Below are positions 26,058-34,018 of a stretch of 64,000 nucleotides of DNA, piece by piece. How positions within the stretch are numbered: the first letter of the stretch is position 1; each line of letters starts with the position of its first letter. The notes under the pieces were generated by a model, which saw nothing but the letters and a program-made list of their open reading frames with translations, searched no databases and was not told the DNA's origin. Origin of the DNA: Mycolicibacterium komanii (GTDB lineage Bacteria > Actinomycetota > Actinomycetes > Mycobacteriales > Mycobacteriaceae); assembly GCF_001050035.1 (NCBI RefSeq), contig NZ_CVTA01000002.1, forward strand, positions 1 to 64,000, read 5' to 3'. The translations under genes were made by a program, and so were the position numbers.

Positions 26058-26106
26058 GATTTCGGTGCGCTATCAGTCGCTCAGCGATCGGTAGCGCACC
26101 GAAATC
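26058..26106. repeat. dispersed intergenic palindrome, copy 2, between convergent genes
   Basis: GATTTCGGTGCGCTA at 26058-26072 is perfectly inverted at 26092-26106 (15-bp arms, 19-bp spacer). Arms, spacer length and part of the spacer match the copy at 12460-12504. The right arm runs into the last codon of the small gene upstream of kshA's end. It is placed to terminate both convergent transcripts. Confidence 0.8.
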
Positions 26107-26383
26107 ACACGGTTGTTTCGTCGACGATCGGCAGCGCCCCGCGGCGCGCCGCCTCCTCGATCGAATCCCGCAATTCGAAGCAGACCAGGAACGGCCTGCC
26201 GTGGTGCGCGTGGATGGCTTCGGCGTCGCGGCGCTGGTGGCACTTTCCGGCGGACTCGGCGTCCCATTGCACGCTGGTCTGCTGCCAGGTGCTTTTGCGC
26301 ACCAGAACGGTTGCCGCGCAGAGCCGGCACGTCACCGAGGTCATCGGCGCGTCGGCGAGTCGGTTGTCCTGGCGGACGGTCAT
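26105..26383 (-). CDS. small Cys-rich protein translationally coupled to kshA
   Basis: 92 residues. The ATG at 26381-26383 overlaps the kshA stop (ATGA). It has a CRLC pair near 19-22, a third Cys in GKCHQRRD and a fourth in LVCFELRD, and the second half is rich in His (EAIHAHHGRP). Four Cys suggest a metal or iron-sulfur site but the spacing is not that of a classical ferredoxin. Coupling to the oxygenase argues for an accessory or assembly role in the KshA system. No family is recognised with confidence. Confidence 0.72.
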   Translation of the reverse strand: MTVRQDNRLADAPMTSVTCRLCAATVLVRKSTWQQTSVQWDAESAGKCHQRRDAEAIHAHHGRPFLVCFELRDSIEEAARRGALPIVDETTV

Positions 26384-27519
26384 CCCGCGCTCGTGACGGA
26401 GTCCCGTGCGGCGATATTGGCCTCGACGATTTTCATCCACTCCTCCCGCGGGCGGGTGGTGTCGATCTCGTACTCGAACCGGTCCACCATGTCGGGTGTC
26501 ACGTCGGCGACATCAACATAAAACTGCTCGTACCAGCGACGCAGTTGGTAGACCGGCCCGTCCTCCTCGCACAACAGCGGATTGTCGATGCGGGCCTTGT
26601 TCTTCCAGATCGCGACGTCCTGCTCGAATCCCATCTTCACGAAGTCGCCGAGACCGATCGCAGTCTGCATCGCGAGGTCCTCGGGCAGGTTCTCGGACTT
26701 CTTGACGATGATCCCGTACTGCAGCACGAAGGAGTGCTGGTCGATCGGATAGTGGCAGTTGATCAGCACCGTCTTGTGATCGACGTCGGTGTAGTGGTAG
26801 GTGAGGTCGTCGATCATGAACGAGGGCCCGAAATACGATGCGACCGAGGTGGTTCCGAGCATCTGAGTCGGACCGGGCTCGCCGAGGTCGGGCCGGCCCG
26901 CGCTGTTCATGTACTGGGTCGCGACGTGGCCTTCGAAGATGTTCTTGAAATGCGTCGGCAGCGAACCGTGGATGTAGAAGAAGTGCGCCATGTCGACGAC
27001 GTTGTCGATGATCTCGCGGCAGTTGGTGTTGACCACCGTCGTGTACCAGTGCCAGTCGGTCCACTCATCGCTCGTCGCACCCTCGATGCGCGGGATGGTG
27101 ACCTCGGGCGGCGGAGGGTTGCCCTCCGGGTCGTTCCAGACGAACAACATGCCGTCCTGTTCGAGCGTGGTCCACGTAGCAGTGCGGGCCAGTCGGGGCA
27201 CGCGCTTGCTGTAGGGCACCTTCTTGCACCGCCCGTCGCCGCCCCAGCGCCAGTCGTGGAACGGGCACGCGATCTCGTCGCCCTTCACTTCGCCCTGGCT
27301 CAGGTCGCCGCCCATGTGCCTGCAGTACGCGTCCAGGACGTTGATGCGACCGTCGCCGCCGCGGAACACCACGAGCTTCTTGCCGAACGCGTGCACCTGG
27401 TGCGGTTTGCCGTCACCGAAATCTCTGACCAGGCCCAGGCAGTGCCATCCACGAGCGAACCGCGACGGCGCGGCCTCCGCCTCGATCTGGCGGACCTCGA
27501 TATCGGTGTCCATCGTCAT
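26380..27519 (-). CDS. kshA: 3-ketosteroid 9-alpha-hydroxylase, oxygenase component
   Basis: 379 residues, Rieske non-heme iron oxygenase. The Rieske cluster ligands are Cys66-x-His68 and Cys85-x2-His88 (CRHMGGDL and CPFHDW); the mononuclear iron ligands are His179 and His184 in DMAHFFYIH and probably Asp301 in EQDVAIW. The sequence tracks M. tuberculosis KshA throughout, including the RRWYEQFYVDVAD segment. KshA with a reductase (KshB) 9-alpha-hydroxylates androstenedione or androstadienedione, which leads to ring B opening together with KstD. Leaderless start: TAGAAC lies six bases before the ATG, and operator site 8 is 41 bp upstream. No kshB is in the window. Confidence 0.93.
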   Translation of the reverse strand: MTMDTDIEVRQIEAEAAPSRFARGWHCLGLVRDFGDGKPHQVHAFGKKLVVFRGGDGRINVLDAYCRHMGGDLSQGEVKGDEIACPFHDWRWGGDGRCKKVPYSKRVPRLARTATWTTLEQDGMLFVWNDPEGNPPPPEVTIPRIEGATSDEWTDWHWYTTVVNTNCREIIDNVVDMAHFFYIHGSLPTHFKNIFEGHVATQYMNSAGRPDLGEPGPTQMLGTTSVASYFGPSFMIDDLTYHYTDVDHKTVLINCHYPIDQHSFVLQYGIIVKKSENLPEDLAMQTAIGLGDFVKMGFEQDVAIWKNKARIDNPLLCEEDGPVYQLRRWYEQFYVDVADVTPDMVDRFEYEIDTTRPREEWMKIVEANIAARDSVTSAG

Positions 27520-27560
27520 ACCGCTGTTCTAGCAGTCCCGGGCAGGCGTGTTCACGGTTC

Positions 27561-27579
27561 TGTTCCGCTCATCAGGACA
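27561..27579. promoter_or_regulatory. 19-bp palindromic operator, site 8 (kshA/kstD)
   Basis: TGTTCCG-CTCAT-CAGGACA, consensus on the minus strand. It is exactly 41 bp from the kshA ATG and 41 bp from the GTG at 27621 of kstD. The -10 elements are TAGAAC (minus strand, 27526-27531) and TAATTT (27607-27612). This is the clearest example of one box serving two divergent leaderless promoters. Confidence 0.75.
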
Positions 27580-27620
27580 TCGATTCCGTCCCGGCTCGAA
27601 CCGCTCTAATTTGATCGGTT

Positions 27621-29324
27621 GTGAGTAGCGCATACGGGGCGACGATCCCCGACGGCTTGCCGATGACCGACACGAACGTCGATCTGGTGGTGGTCGGGTC
27701 CGGCACCGGCATGGCCGCCGCCCTCGCCGCTCACGAGCGCGGCCTGTCCGTGCTGATCGTCGAGAAGTCGGCCTACGTCGGAGGCTCGACCGCACGATCC
27801 GGCGGCGCGCTATGGCTGCCGGCCAGCACCGTGATTAAGGGCGACGGCGGCGCCGACACCGCGGCGCGGGCCAAGACGTACCTCGACGCGGTGGTGGACG
27901 GGACCGCGCCCGCGCAGCGGTCGGATGCCTTCCTGGCGAACGTCGGCGCGACGATCGAGTTGCTGCGACGGGCGACGCCGATGCGGCTCTTCTGGGCCAA
28001 GGAGTACTCGGACTACCACCCCGAGGCGCCCGGCGGCACCGCCGTGGGTCGCACGTGCGAATGTCGTCCGCTCGATTCGGCGATCCTCGGCCGGTACCGC
28101 ACGCGACTGCGGCCCGGCGTGATGGAGGCCAAGGTTCCGATACCGACCACCGGCGCGGACTACCGCTGGATGAACCTGATGTCGCGGGTGCCGCGCAAAG
28201 GCCTGCCGGTCATCGCCAAACGTCTCGGCCAAGGTATCGGCGGATTGGCCCTCAAGCGGCGGTATGTCGCCGGGGGTCAGGCGCTGGCCGCCGGCCTCTT
28301 CGCCGGTGTGCTGCGCGCGGGCATCCCCGTGTGGACCGACACCACCTTGCGTCGGCTCGTCACCGACGGCGACCGCGTCAGCGGCGTAGTGCTCAGCCAC
28401 AACGGCGCGGACATCACGGTGACGGCGCGCCGCGGTGTCGTGCTCGCGGCGGGCGGTTTCGACCACGACATGGACATGCGATGGAAGTTCCAGTCGGAAT
28501 CCCTCGGCGAGCACGCCAGCCTCGGCGCGGAGACGAACACCGGTGACGCGATCCGATTCGCCCAAGACGCTGGCGCCGCAACCGATCTGATGGATCAGGC
28601 GTGGTGGTTCCCCGCCGTCGCGGCGCTGCCGGGCGCCGATCCGAAGGTGATGCTGGCGGAGCGGTCACTTCCCGGATCGCTCATCGTCGACCAGACCGGA
28701 AGTCGGTTCGTCAACGAGGCGACGGACTACATGACGTTCGGGCAGCGTCTGCTCGAGCGTGAACGCGCGGGGAATCCGGTCGAATCGATGTGGATCGTGT
28801 TCGACCAGGGATATCGCAACAGCTACGTCTTCGCCGCCGAACTGTTCCCGCGCATGGCGATTCCCCAGAGGTGGTACGACGCCGGCATCGCGCACCGCGC
28901 CGACTCCATCGCCGGACTCGCCCCCAAGATCGGTGTCGACGAATCGACGCTGACCGCGACCGTCGACCGGTTCAACGAAAACGCCGCCGCCGGAGTCGAT
29001 CCCGACTTCCTGCGCGGCGCCAGCGCCTACGACCGCTACTACGGCGATCCGACCGTCACGCCGAACCCGAACCTGCGCCCGTTGAACCGGGGGCCGTTCT
29101 ACGCGGTCAAGATGGTGCTCAGCGACCTGGGCACGTGCGGCGGCCTGCGCGTCGACGATCACGCCCGCGTGCTACGGGAGGACGGCCGCGTGATCGACGG
29201 GTTGTACGCGATCGGCAACACGGCGGCCAACGCGTTCGGCACCACCTATCCCGGTGCGGGCGCGACGATCGCGCAGGGTCTGGTGTACGGCTACATCGCC
29301 GCAGCAGACGCCGCTGGCGGGTGA
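27621..29324 (+). CDS. kstD: 3-ketosteroid delta-1-dehydrogenase
   Basis: 567 residues. FAD motif GSGTG at 26-30, EKSAYVGGSTARSGG flavin segment near 49-62, YSDYHPEAPGG and the C-terminal TTYPGAGATIAQG with Tyr543, matching the KstD catalytic Tyr-Pro-Gly-x-Gly segment. It introduces the C1-C2 double bond in the A ring of 3-ketosteroids. GTG 27621 is preferred over the ATG at 27663 because TAATTT lies eight bases before it and the operator is 41 bp away, as at other leaderless genes. Divergent from kshA, with which it acts; followed by the padR-type regulator on the other strand. Confidence 0.88.
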   Translation: MSSAYGATIPDGLPMTDTNVDLVVVGSGTGMAAALAAHERGLSVLIVEKSAYVGGSTARSGGALWLPASTVIKGDGGADTAARAKTYLDAVVDGTAPAQRSDAFLANVGATIELLRRATPMRLFWAKEYSDYHPEAPGGTAVGRTCECRPLDSAILGRYRTRLRPGVMEAKVPIPTTGADYRWMNLMSRVPRKGLPVIAKRLGQGIGGLALKRRYVAGGQALAAGLFAGVLRAGIPVWTDTTLRRLVTDGDRVSGVVLSHNGADITVTARRGVVLAAGGFDHDMDMRWKFQSESLGEHASLGAETNTGDAIRFAQDAGAATDLMDQAWWFPAVAALPGADPKVMLAERSLPGSLIVDQTGSRFVNEATDYMTFGQRLLERERAGNPVESMWIVFDQGYRNSYVFAAELFPRMAIPQRWYDAGIAHRADSIAGLAPKIGVDESTLTATVDRFNENAAAGVDPDFLRGASAYDRYYGDPTVTPNPNLRPLNRGPFYAVKMVLSDLGTCGGLRVDDHARVLREDGRVIDGLYAIGNTAANAFGTTYPGAGATIAQGLVYGYIAAADAAGG

Positions 29325-29328
29325 CCGA

Positions 29329-29997
29329 TCAGTCCTCGGCTTCGGCCTTCTTCTCGATCTCGTACCAGTATTCCGGTGCGGGCCAAGGGATCTGCGTTCC
29401 GCGTTCGATGCCGGCGTCGGCGAAGGCGGCCTCGGCCTCGTCGAGCTCCTTGAGCATCTTCATGGCAAGCTCACGCTCGGAGGCGTAATACCGCTCGGCC
29501 CACTGCAATGCGACCTTCGCGTACGCCCACGACGGGTCCACTCCCGCCCACTTGGCATCCTTGGCGGCCTGGCGCTGCATGTCGTCGGCGTAGGCGATGT
29601 GCTCCTGCAGAATCTCCTTGAGGCGCTCCGGATCGGTCAGATGCCCGAACGTGACGCGCAGCAACGGGTTGTGCTTGAGCACCGGCGGATCGACGGGTGC
29701 CTCGTTGGCCCACCGCCGCACCGCTTCGAGACCCGCGGGGGTGATCTTGTAGAGCCGACGGTTGCGGGTGCGGCCGGTGTTCTCGACCCGAGACGACAGC
29801 AGGCCCAATTTCTCCAGCTTCTTCAGCTCCGAATAGATCTGGCTGTAGGCGGGGCTTCCGTAGAAGAAGCGCATGCTCCACTCGATCCACTTGCGAATGT
29901 CGTAGCCCGACAGTTCGTGTTCGTAGGTCAGCATGCCCAGCAGCGCCCAACTGGTCGCGGCCAGATTCGGCTTCGCGTCGGACGTGCTTTTCGCCAT
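29329..29997 (-). CDS. PadR-family transcriptional regulator
   Basis: 222 residues. N-terminal winged helix: WALLGMLTYEHELSGYDIRKWIE, SQIYSELKKLEKLGLLSSR and the wing NTGRTRNRRLYKITPAGLEAV. The C-terminal half is a long coiled-coil with MQRQAAKDAKWAG and WAERYYASERELAMKMLKELDEAE for dimerisation. It sits 4 bp from the end of kstD, convergent. I recall that the comparable M. smegmatis C-19+ cluster is controlled by a PadR-like protein in the same position, so this is the prime candidate to read the eight shared palindromes. I see no copy of the box in its own upstream region. Confidence 0.9.
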   Translation of the reverse strand: MAKSTSDAKPNLAATSWALLGMLTYEHELSGYDIRKWIEWSMRFFYGSPAYSQIYSELKKLEKLGLLSSRVENTGRTRNRRLYKITPAGLEAVRRWANEAPVDPPVLKHNPLLRVTFGHLTDPERLKEILQEHIAYADDMQRQAAKDAKWAGVDPSWAYAKVALQWAERYYASERELAMKMLKELDEAEAAFADAGIERGTQIPWPAPEYWYEIEKKAEAED

Positions 29998-30096
29998 TTG
30001 CCTAGCCTAACAACGGTGGAGCACACCGCGCGTCCTACGCACCACTGGCTGGGACGCCACCTTGCGGAGTCGCCCGGGCGTGCGCACGCTGAAGGC

Positions 30097-30693
30097 ATGG
30101 CCGGTTCCGAACTCGATGACCTGCGCGCGGTGTACGAACCGTTGACGCAGTCGGTGCGCCGACTCATCGACGTGACCATCCGCACCCACGCGGACGCAGC
30201 GACGGTCGCGGCCGTGAAGAACAGAATCGATTGCGCCAGTGACGAACTCAGTGAATCACTGCGCGAGGGCTCGTTCGGACTGGAACACACCAATGACGGC
30301 GACCCCATGGTGTGGGGCAATGTCGTCATCGGAGTGCGCAACCCGACCGCGCCACCGCTGGTGGTGCATCACGAGACCGACGGCCGAGTGTGGGCCGAAT
30401 TCACGCTCGGCGCCGCGTTCGAGGGCCCGCCGGGGCACGTGCACGGCGGAGTCTGCGCAATGCTGCTCGACCACGTGCTCGGCGCCACGGCGCACAAACC
30501 GGGAAAGCCCGCCGTCACGGGCACGTTGACCACGCGGTACCGGCGCGGGACCCGGCTTGATCACCCGCTGCGCGCGGAGGCCTGGGTGGAACGGGTGGAC
30601 GGCGCGAAGACGTTCGCGGTCGGGCATATCGCCGACGCCGACGGCGTCACCGTCGAGGCCGACGGTGTCTTCATTCACCCCCGAAACCCCTGA
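30097..30693 (+). CDS. PaaI-type hotdog thioesterase
   Basis: 198 residues. The hotdog domain spans roughly 80-195: GPPGHVHGGVCAMLLDHVLGATAHK, with HxHGG and a downstream Asp, is the classic PaaI/4HBT active-site helix; TGTLTTRYRRGTRLDHPL and TFAVGHIADADGVTVEADGVFI are the later strands. It would hydrolyse an acyl-CoA. The N-terminal 70 residues are helical and charged. An upstream GTG at 30016 is possible. It is divergent from padR and closes the island. Confidence 0.82.
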   Translation: MAGSELDDLRAVYEPLTQSVRRLIDVTIRTHADAATVAAVKNRIDCASDELSESLREGSFGLEHTNDGDPMVWGNVVIGVRNPTAPPLVVHHETDGRVWAEFTLGAAFEGPPGHVHGGVCAMLLDHVLGATAHKPGKPAVTGTLTTRYRRGTRLDHPLRAEAWVERVDGAKTFAVGHIADADGVTVEADGVFIHPRNP

Positions 30694-30741
30694 GCACCCC
30701 CGGAACCCCTGAGGTCGGGCGGGCTCGGTAGAAGATTCGCG

Positions 30742-30969
30742 TCAGGCGGCCCGGCGGCGCTTGCGGGGACGCGTGTCCGTCGACCAGAGGTGCCCGCAGG
30801 TCGGGCATTGCAGATGCACGACCGTGGCCTGGTTGCTCAGCAGGTACTGCCAGTGGTCGGCGCAGTTGCGCTGGTTGGCGCACTCGCCGCAGCCGGCGCC
30901 GTGGTCGCAGCCGGGGCAGGCGAGCCAGGCCCGCCGTGCGCGGTCGGCGGTGGGGTCAATCGGCAGCAC
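30742..30969 (-). CDS. small zinc-ribbon-like protein
   Basis: 75 residues with three Cys pairs or triplets: CPGCDHGAGCGEC, then NC, then CPTC followed by HLW; the C-terminus RPRKRRRAA is strongly basic. The pattern suggests one or two zinc ribbons and nucleic-acid contact. GTG 30969 overlaps the upstream gene's end by 14 bp; the frame continues upstream without Cys-rich or conserved sequence, so the start is uncertain. Similar small proteins occur in other mycobacteria as far as I recall. Confidence 0.62.
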   Translation of the reverse strand: MLPIDPTADRARRAWLACPGCDHGAGCGECANQRNCADHWQYLLSNQATVVHLQCPTCGHLWSTDTRPRKRRRAA

Positions 30970-31186
30970 GGGCCACCGTCCGATCGGGCAGGACACCGGC
31001 ACGCACGAGATCGTCGTAAATCCGCTGCTGGTCGTCATCCAGGTCGCTGTAGAGCATGTCGTAGGCCAACCGCTCCTGCTCCAGCGCGGCGATCGGATCC
31101 CAGTCGTCGCCGATGGCCTCGAGGACGGCCGCGCGGCGCCGCCCCTCATCGAGCGTGAGGTCGTACGCGAAGTCGAAATCAGGCAT
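30956..31186 (-). CDS. small acidic protein of unknown function (DUF6400-like)
   Basis: 76 residues, very acidic: MPDFDFAYDLTLDEGRRR, DDWDPIAALEQERLAYDMLY and DLDDDQQRIYDDLVRAGVLP. It looks entirely helical and matches in style a short actinobacterial family I know as DUF6400. The next gene overlaps its 3-prime end in a different frame, so the two are coupled. The 105-bp gap upstream (31187-31291) holds AT-rich sequence that may be the promoter. Confidence 0.68.
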   Translation of the reverse strand: MPDFDFAYDLTLDEGRRRAAVLEAIGDDWDPIAALEQERLAYDMLYSDLDDDQQRIYDDLVRAGVLPDRTVARAAD

Positions 31187-31291
31187 GAAGTGAAAGCACC
31201 CTTTGAGAAATATTCGAACAGGAGACGCCAGCGTGCCCGCACGTCTAGGTGCCCGACAATGAATTAGGTCACACTGATGTGTTGAAATTCG

Positions 31292-31987
31292 TCACTTTTG
31301 CCCGGTGAGCCACCGGCGCTGCACCCGGATGAAGTCGGCGTCGACCGTGGCCCCGTGACCGGGCACGTAGACCGCGTCGTCGCCGCCCGCGGCCAGCACC
31401 CGGTCGAGCGTCGCCGGCCAGGCGTCGAGGTCGGAGTCGTCTTCGATGGACGGGTCGCCGGATTCCTCGACGAGGTCGCCGCAGAACACGACCGGCGTGT
31501 CGGCCGAGGCGATGACCGCGATCAGGTCGTGGTCGGTGTGGCCGCGGCCGGGATGGCTGATCGCCACGGTCCGCCCACCGAGGTCGACGACGGTCTCCCA
31601 GAGCTTGCAGTCGGGCTCGCGCAGTGCATCGAGCGCCGCATCCACGTCGGCGGCATCGGCGCCGTGCCGTATCGCGTCGGCGCGCAAGTGTTCCTTGCCC
31701 GCGGTGACGGTGTCGGCCACCGGTGGCGCGCAGTAGACCCGCGCGCCGTCGAAGACAGGAAAGCCGAGGACATGGTCGAAGTGGTTGTGGGTCAGGAGCA
31801 CATGGCGCACCGGTTGGATCGCGAGCTCGACGACGTCGGCGCCGATGGCCTGCGCCTCGACCAGGGTGCTACCGGTGTCGATCAGCAGGCAGTCGCTACT
31901 CCCGGCGACCAGTCCCACGGTGACATCGAGAAACGGCAGACGGGTACGAAACACCCCGTCCGCCAAGCGATCCCACGAAACGTTCAC
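31292..31987 (-). CDS. metallo-beta-lactamase-fold hydrolase
   Basis: 231 residues. THNHFDH gives the HxHxDH zinc motif (His67, His69, Asp71, His72); later ligands are His in HPGRGHTDHD, Asp in CGDLVE and His in VPGHGATVD. The fold is that of glyoxalase II-like hydrolases. The GTG start shares one base with the xylulokinase stop (TAGTG), so the genes are coupled. Substrate unknown; the frame upstream to 32299 only shadows the kinase gene. Confidence 0.85.
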   Translation of the reverse strand: MNVSWDRLADGVFRTRLPFLDVTVGLVAGSSDCLLIDTGSTLVEAQAIGADVVELAIQPVRHVLLTHNHFDHVLGFPVFDGARVYCAPPVADTVTAGKEHLRADAIRHGADAADVDAALDALREPDCKLWETVVDLGGRTVAISHPGRGHTDHDLIAVIASADTPVVFCGDLVEESGDPSIEDDSDLDAWPATLDRVLAAGGDDAVYVPGHGATVDADFIRVQRRWLTGQK

Positions 31988-33381
31988 TACCCCAGGGTAA
32001 GCGGCTGCGCTGCTCGATACTGATCGAGCACCGACGTAGTGGGATCGGCACGGTAAGTCGCGGTGTCGCCGAGCGCCCACGATGGCGGCGCGTCCGACTG
32101 GGCCAGCGCCCACGCGGCCTGACGGGCCGCACCGAGCGCCACGTACTCGGCCGGCTCGGGTACCTGCACCGCCGTTCCGAGGATCGCCGGTGCGATCCGT
32201 CGGACCGCCTCCGAGCGCGCTCCCCCGCCCGTCAGCATGACGCGTTGCACGTCGACACCGTGTGCCCGGATCTTCTCGATGCAATAGGCCATCGAACACA
32301 ACAGACCTTCGACGGCAGCCCGAGCAACATTGGCGGGCACCAGGTTTCGTGTGGTCACACCGTGCAAGGCCCCGGCCGCTGCGGGCAGGTTCGGCGACCG
32401 CTCCCCTTCCAGATACGGCACCAGGGTGAGCCCCTCCGCCCCTGGCGGCGCCGACAGTGCCAATCGGTCCATTTCATCGAACTCGACGGTCAGCATCCTG
32501 GCCACTGCGGCGAGCACGGGGGCGCCGTTGAGGGTGCACACCAATGGCAATTGGCGACCAGTGGCGTCGGCGAAGCCGGCGACGATGCCCTCCGGATCGC
32601 GGGGCGCGACCGCCCCGACGGCACTGACCACCCCGGACGTGCCCAGCGACACGACGCAATCGCCCTCATCGGCGCAGAGCCCGAGCGCCGCCGCGGCGTT
32701 GTCGCCGGCCCCCGGACCCAGCACCGCACCGGAGGCCGAACGGCCGGCGGTCGCAGACGGTTCGAGCACCGGCGGAACGAAGGGCCGGTTGCCCCGCATC
32801 GCGAGCTCGAGAAGGTCGGGGTCGTAGCGATTGGTCGCGGCGGAGAAGTACCCCGTGCCACTGGCATCGCTGCGGTCCGTGCGCAGGTCGCCCAGCTCCG
32901 AGGAACCGCTCAGCCGCCAGGTCAGCCAGTCGTGCGGAAGGCACACCGCGCTGGTCGCCTCGGCGTGCCCGGGTTCATGATCGGCCAGCCAGCGCACCTT
33001 CGCCGCGGTGATCGCCGCGACCGGAACCACACCCACCCGCGCGGCCCACTCCTGCGGACCGCCCAGTTCGTCGATCAGGTCGGCGGCGGCAGCGCTCGAG
33101 CGAACGTCGTTCCACAGCAACGCATCTCGCACCACGCGACCGTCGTCGGCCAGGCAGACCATGCCGTGCTGCTGCGCCCCCACCGAGATCGCCGCCACGT
33201 CGTCGAAACCGCCCGCCGCTGAGACCGCGGCCTGCAACGCCGACCACCAGTGCCCGGGATCGACCTCGGTTCCGTCGGGGTGCGGAGCCGAGCCCGAGCG
33301 GACGACCGTCCCGGTGTCGGCGTCACAGATGAGCACCTTGCAGGACTGCGTGGATGAATCTATTCCCGCGACGAACGCCAC
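31987..33381 (-). CDS. xylB: xylulokinase (FGGY carbohydrate kinase)
   Basis: 464 residues. N-terminal ATPase [11 protein letters not shown] near 6-16, the QQHGMV substrate-loop near 73, LWNDVRS near 91 and the C-terminal LTGGGARS phosphate-2 motif near 395 all fit FGGY kinases; QQHGMV and WNDxR point to xylulokinase. It phosphorylates D-xylulose for the pentose phosphate pathway. GTG 33381 was chosen; a TTG at 33390 is also in frame. It stands alone with the MBL gene, with no xylose isomerase or transporter beside it. Confidence 0.85.
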   Translation of the reverse strand: MAFVAGIDSSTQSCKVLICDADTGTVVRSGSAPHPDGTEVDPGHWWSALQAAVSAAGGFDDVAAISVGAQQHGMVCLADDGRVVRDALLWNDVRSSAAAADLIDELGGPQEWAARVGVVPVAAITAAKVRWLADHEPGHAEATSAVCLPHDWLTWRLSGSSELGDLRTDRSDASGTGYFSAATNRYDPDLLELAMRGNRPFVPPVLEPSATAGRSASGAVLGPGAGDNAAAALGLCADEGDCVVSLGTSGVVSAVGAVAPRDPEGIVAGFADATGRQLPLVCTLNGAPVLAAVARMLTVEFDEMDRLALSAPPGAEGLTLVPYLEGERSPNLPAAAGALHGVTTRNLVPANVARAAVEGLLCSMAYCIEKIRAHGVDVQRVMLTGGGARSEAVRRIAPAILGTAVQVPEPAEYVALGAARQAAWALAQSDAPPSWALGDTATYRADPTTSVLDQYRAAQPLTLG

Positions 33382-33475
33382 CCTCGCCAACCTACTCCGG
33401 CGTCGACGCGACCAACCGGACGCCGGAAACCGTCATTCGGTCGACCGGTCACTCGAGCGGCTGCCAGAATCAGAT

Positions 33476-33982
33476 GTGGACTTCGAGCGACCCGATCCGG
33501 ACGGGCCGGAGGGCTACCGGCGCCACGAGACGGAAGCCCAACGGCTGGACCGCAATTGGTCGAGCCTGCTGCAGGAACTTCGGGTCGCGCAGACGGGTGT
33601 GCAGCTGCTCACCGGTTTTCTGCTGATCCTGCCGTTCAGCGATCACTTCTCCGATCTGGACGAGGTCATGCGCACGGTCTATCTCGTGACGGTGGCCTGC
33701 TCGATAGGCGCGACGATATTGCTGATCGCCCCGGTCAGCATGCACCGGCTGCTGTTCCGGCGGCACCGCATGGAGACGTTGGTGGCGACCGCGCACGCGT
33801 TCGCGATCACGGGAACGCTGCTGCTCGGCGTCGCGCTCTCCGGCGTAGCGACGATCATCTTCGATGCCGTCGCCGATCGGACGGCGGCGTGGATCGCCTG
33901 CAGCGTCGTGTTGATCGCGCTTGTCGGGTTCTGGTACCTGATGCCGCTGCGGCACCGGACTCCTCGCGACGTGTCCAATTGA
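33476..33982 (+). CDS. DUF6328-family membrane protein
   Basis: 168 residues, GTG start. The N-terminal ETEAQRLDRNWSSLLQELRVAQTGVQLLTGFLL is the signature of this actinobacterial family. Four membrane segments follow, about 43-60, 66-88, 104-125 and 132-152. The start is the first good codon after the divergent xylB promoter region. Function unknown. Confidence 0.8.
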   Translation: MDFERPDPDGPEGYRRHETEAQRLDRNWSSLLQELRVAQTGVQLLTGFLLILPFSDHFSDLDEVMRTVYLVTVACSIGATILLIAPVSMHRLLFRRHRMETLVATAHAFAITGTLLLGVALSGVATIIFDAVADRTAAWIACSVVLIALVGFWYLMPLRHRTPRDVSN

Positions 33983-34018
33983 CGTTTGCGTCCCGATTCG
34001 CCTGGGAACTCCCGAGCC

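Noticed and set aside
27520..27533. TAGAAC upstream of kshA as a KstR half-site (TNNAACNNGTTNNA)
   Set aside because: The right half does not match; TAGAAC is better explained as the -10 of a leaderless promoter at the same spacing as its neighbours.
32000..32299. A longer MBL hydrolase start at 32299
   Set aside because: The added residues shadow the xylulokinase C-terminus; the fold begins at the GTG at 31987, which overlaps the kinase stop.
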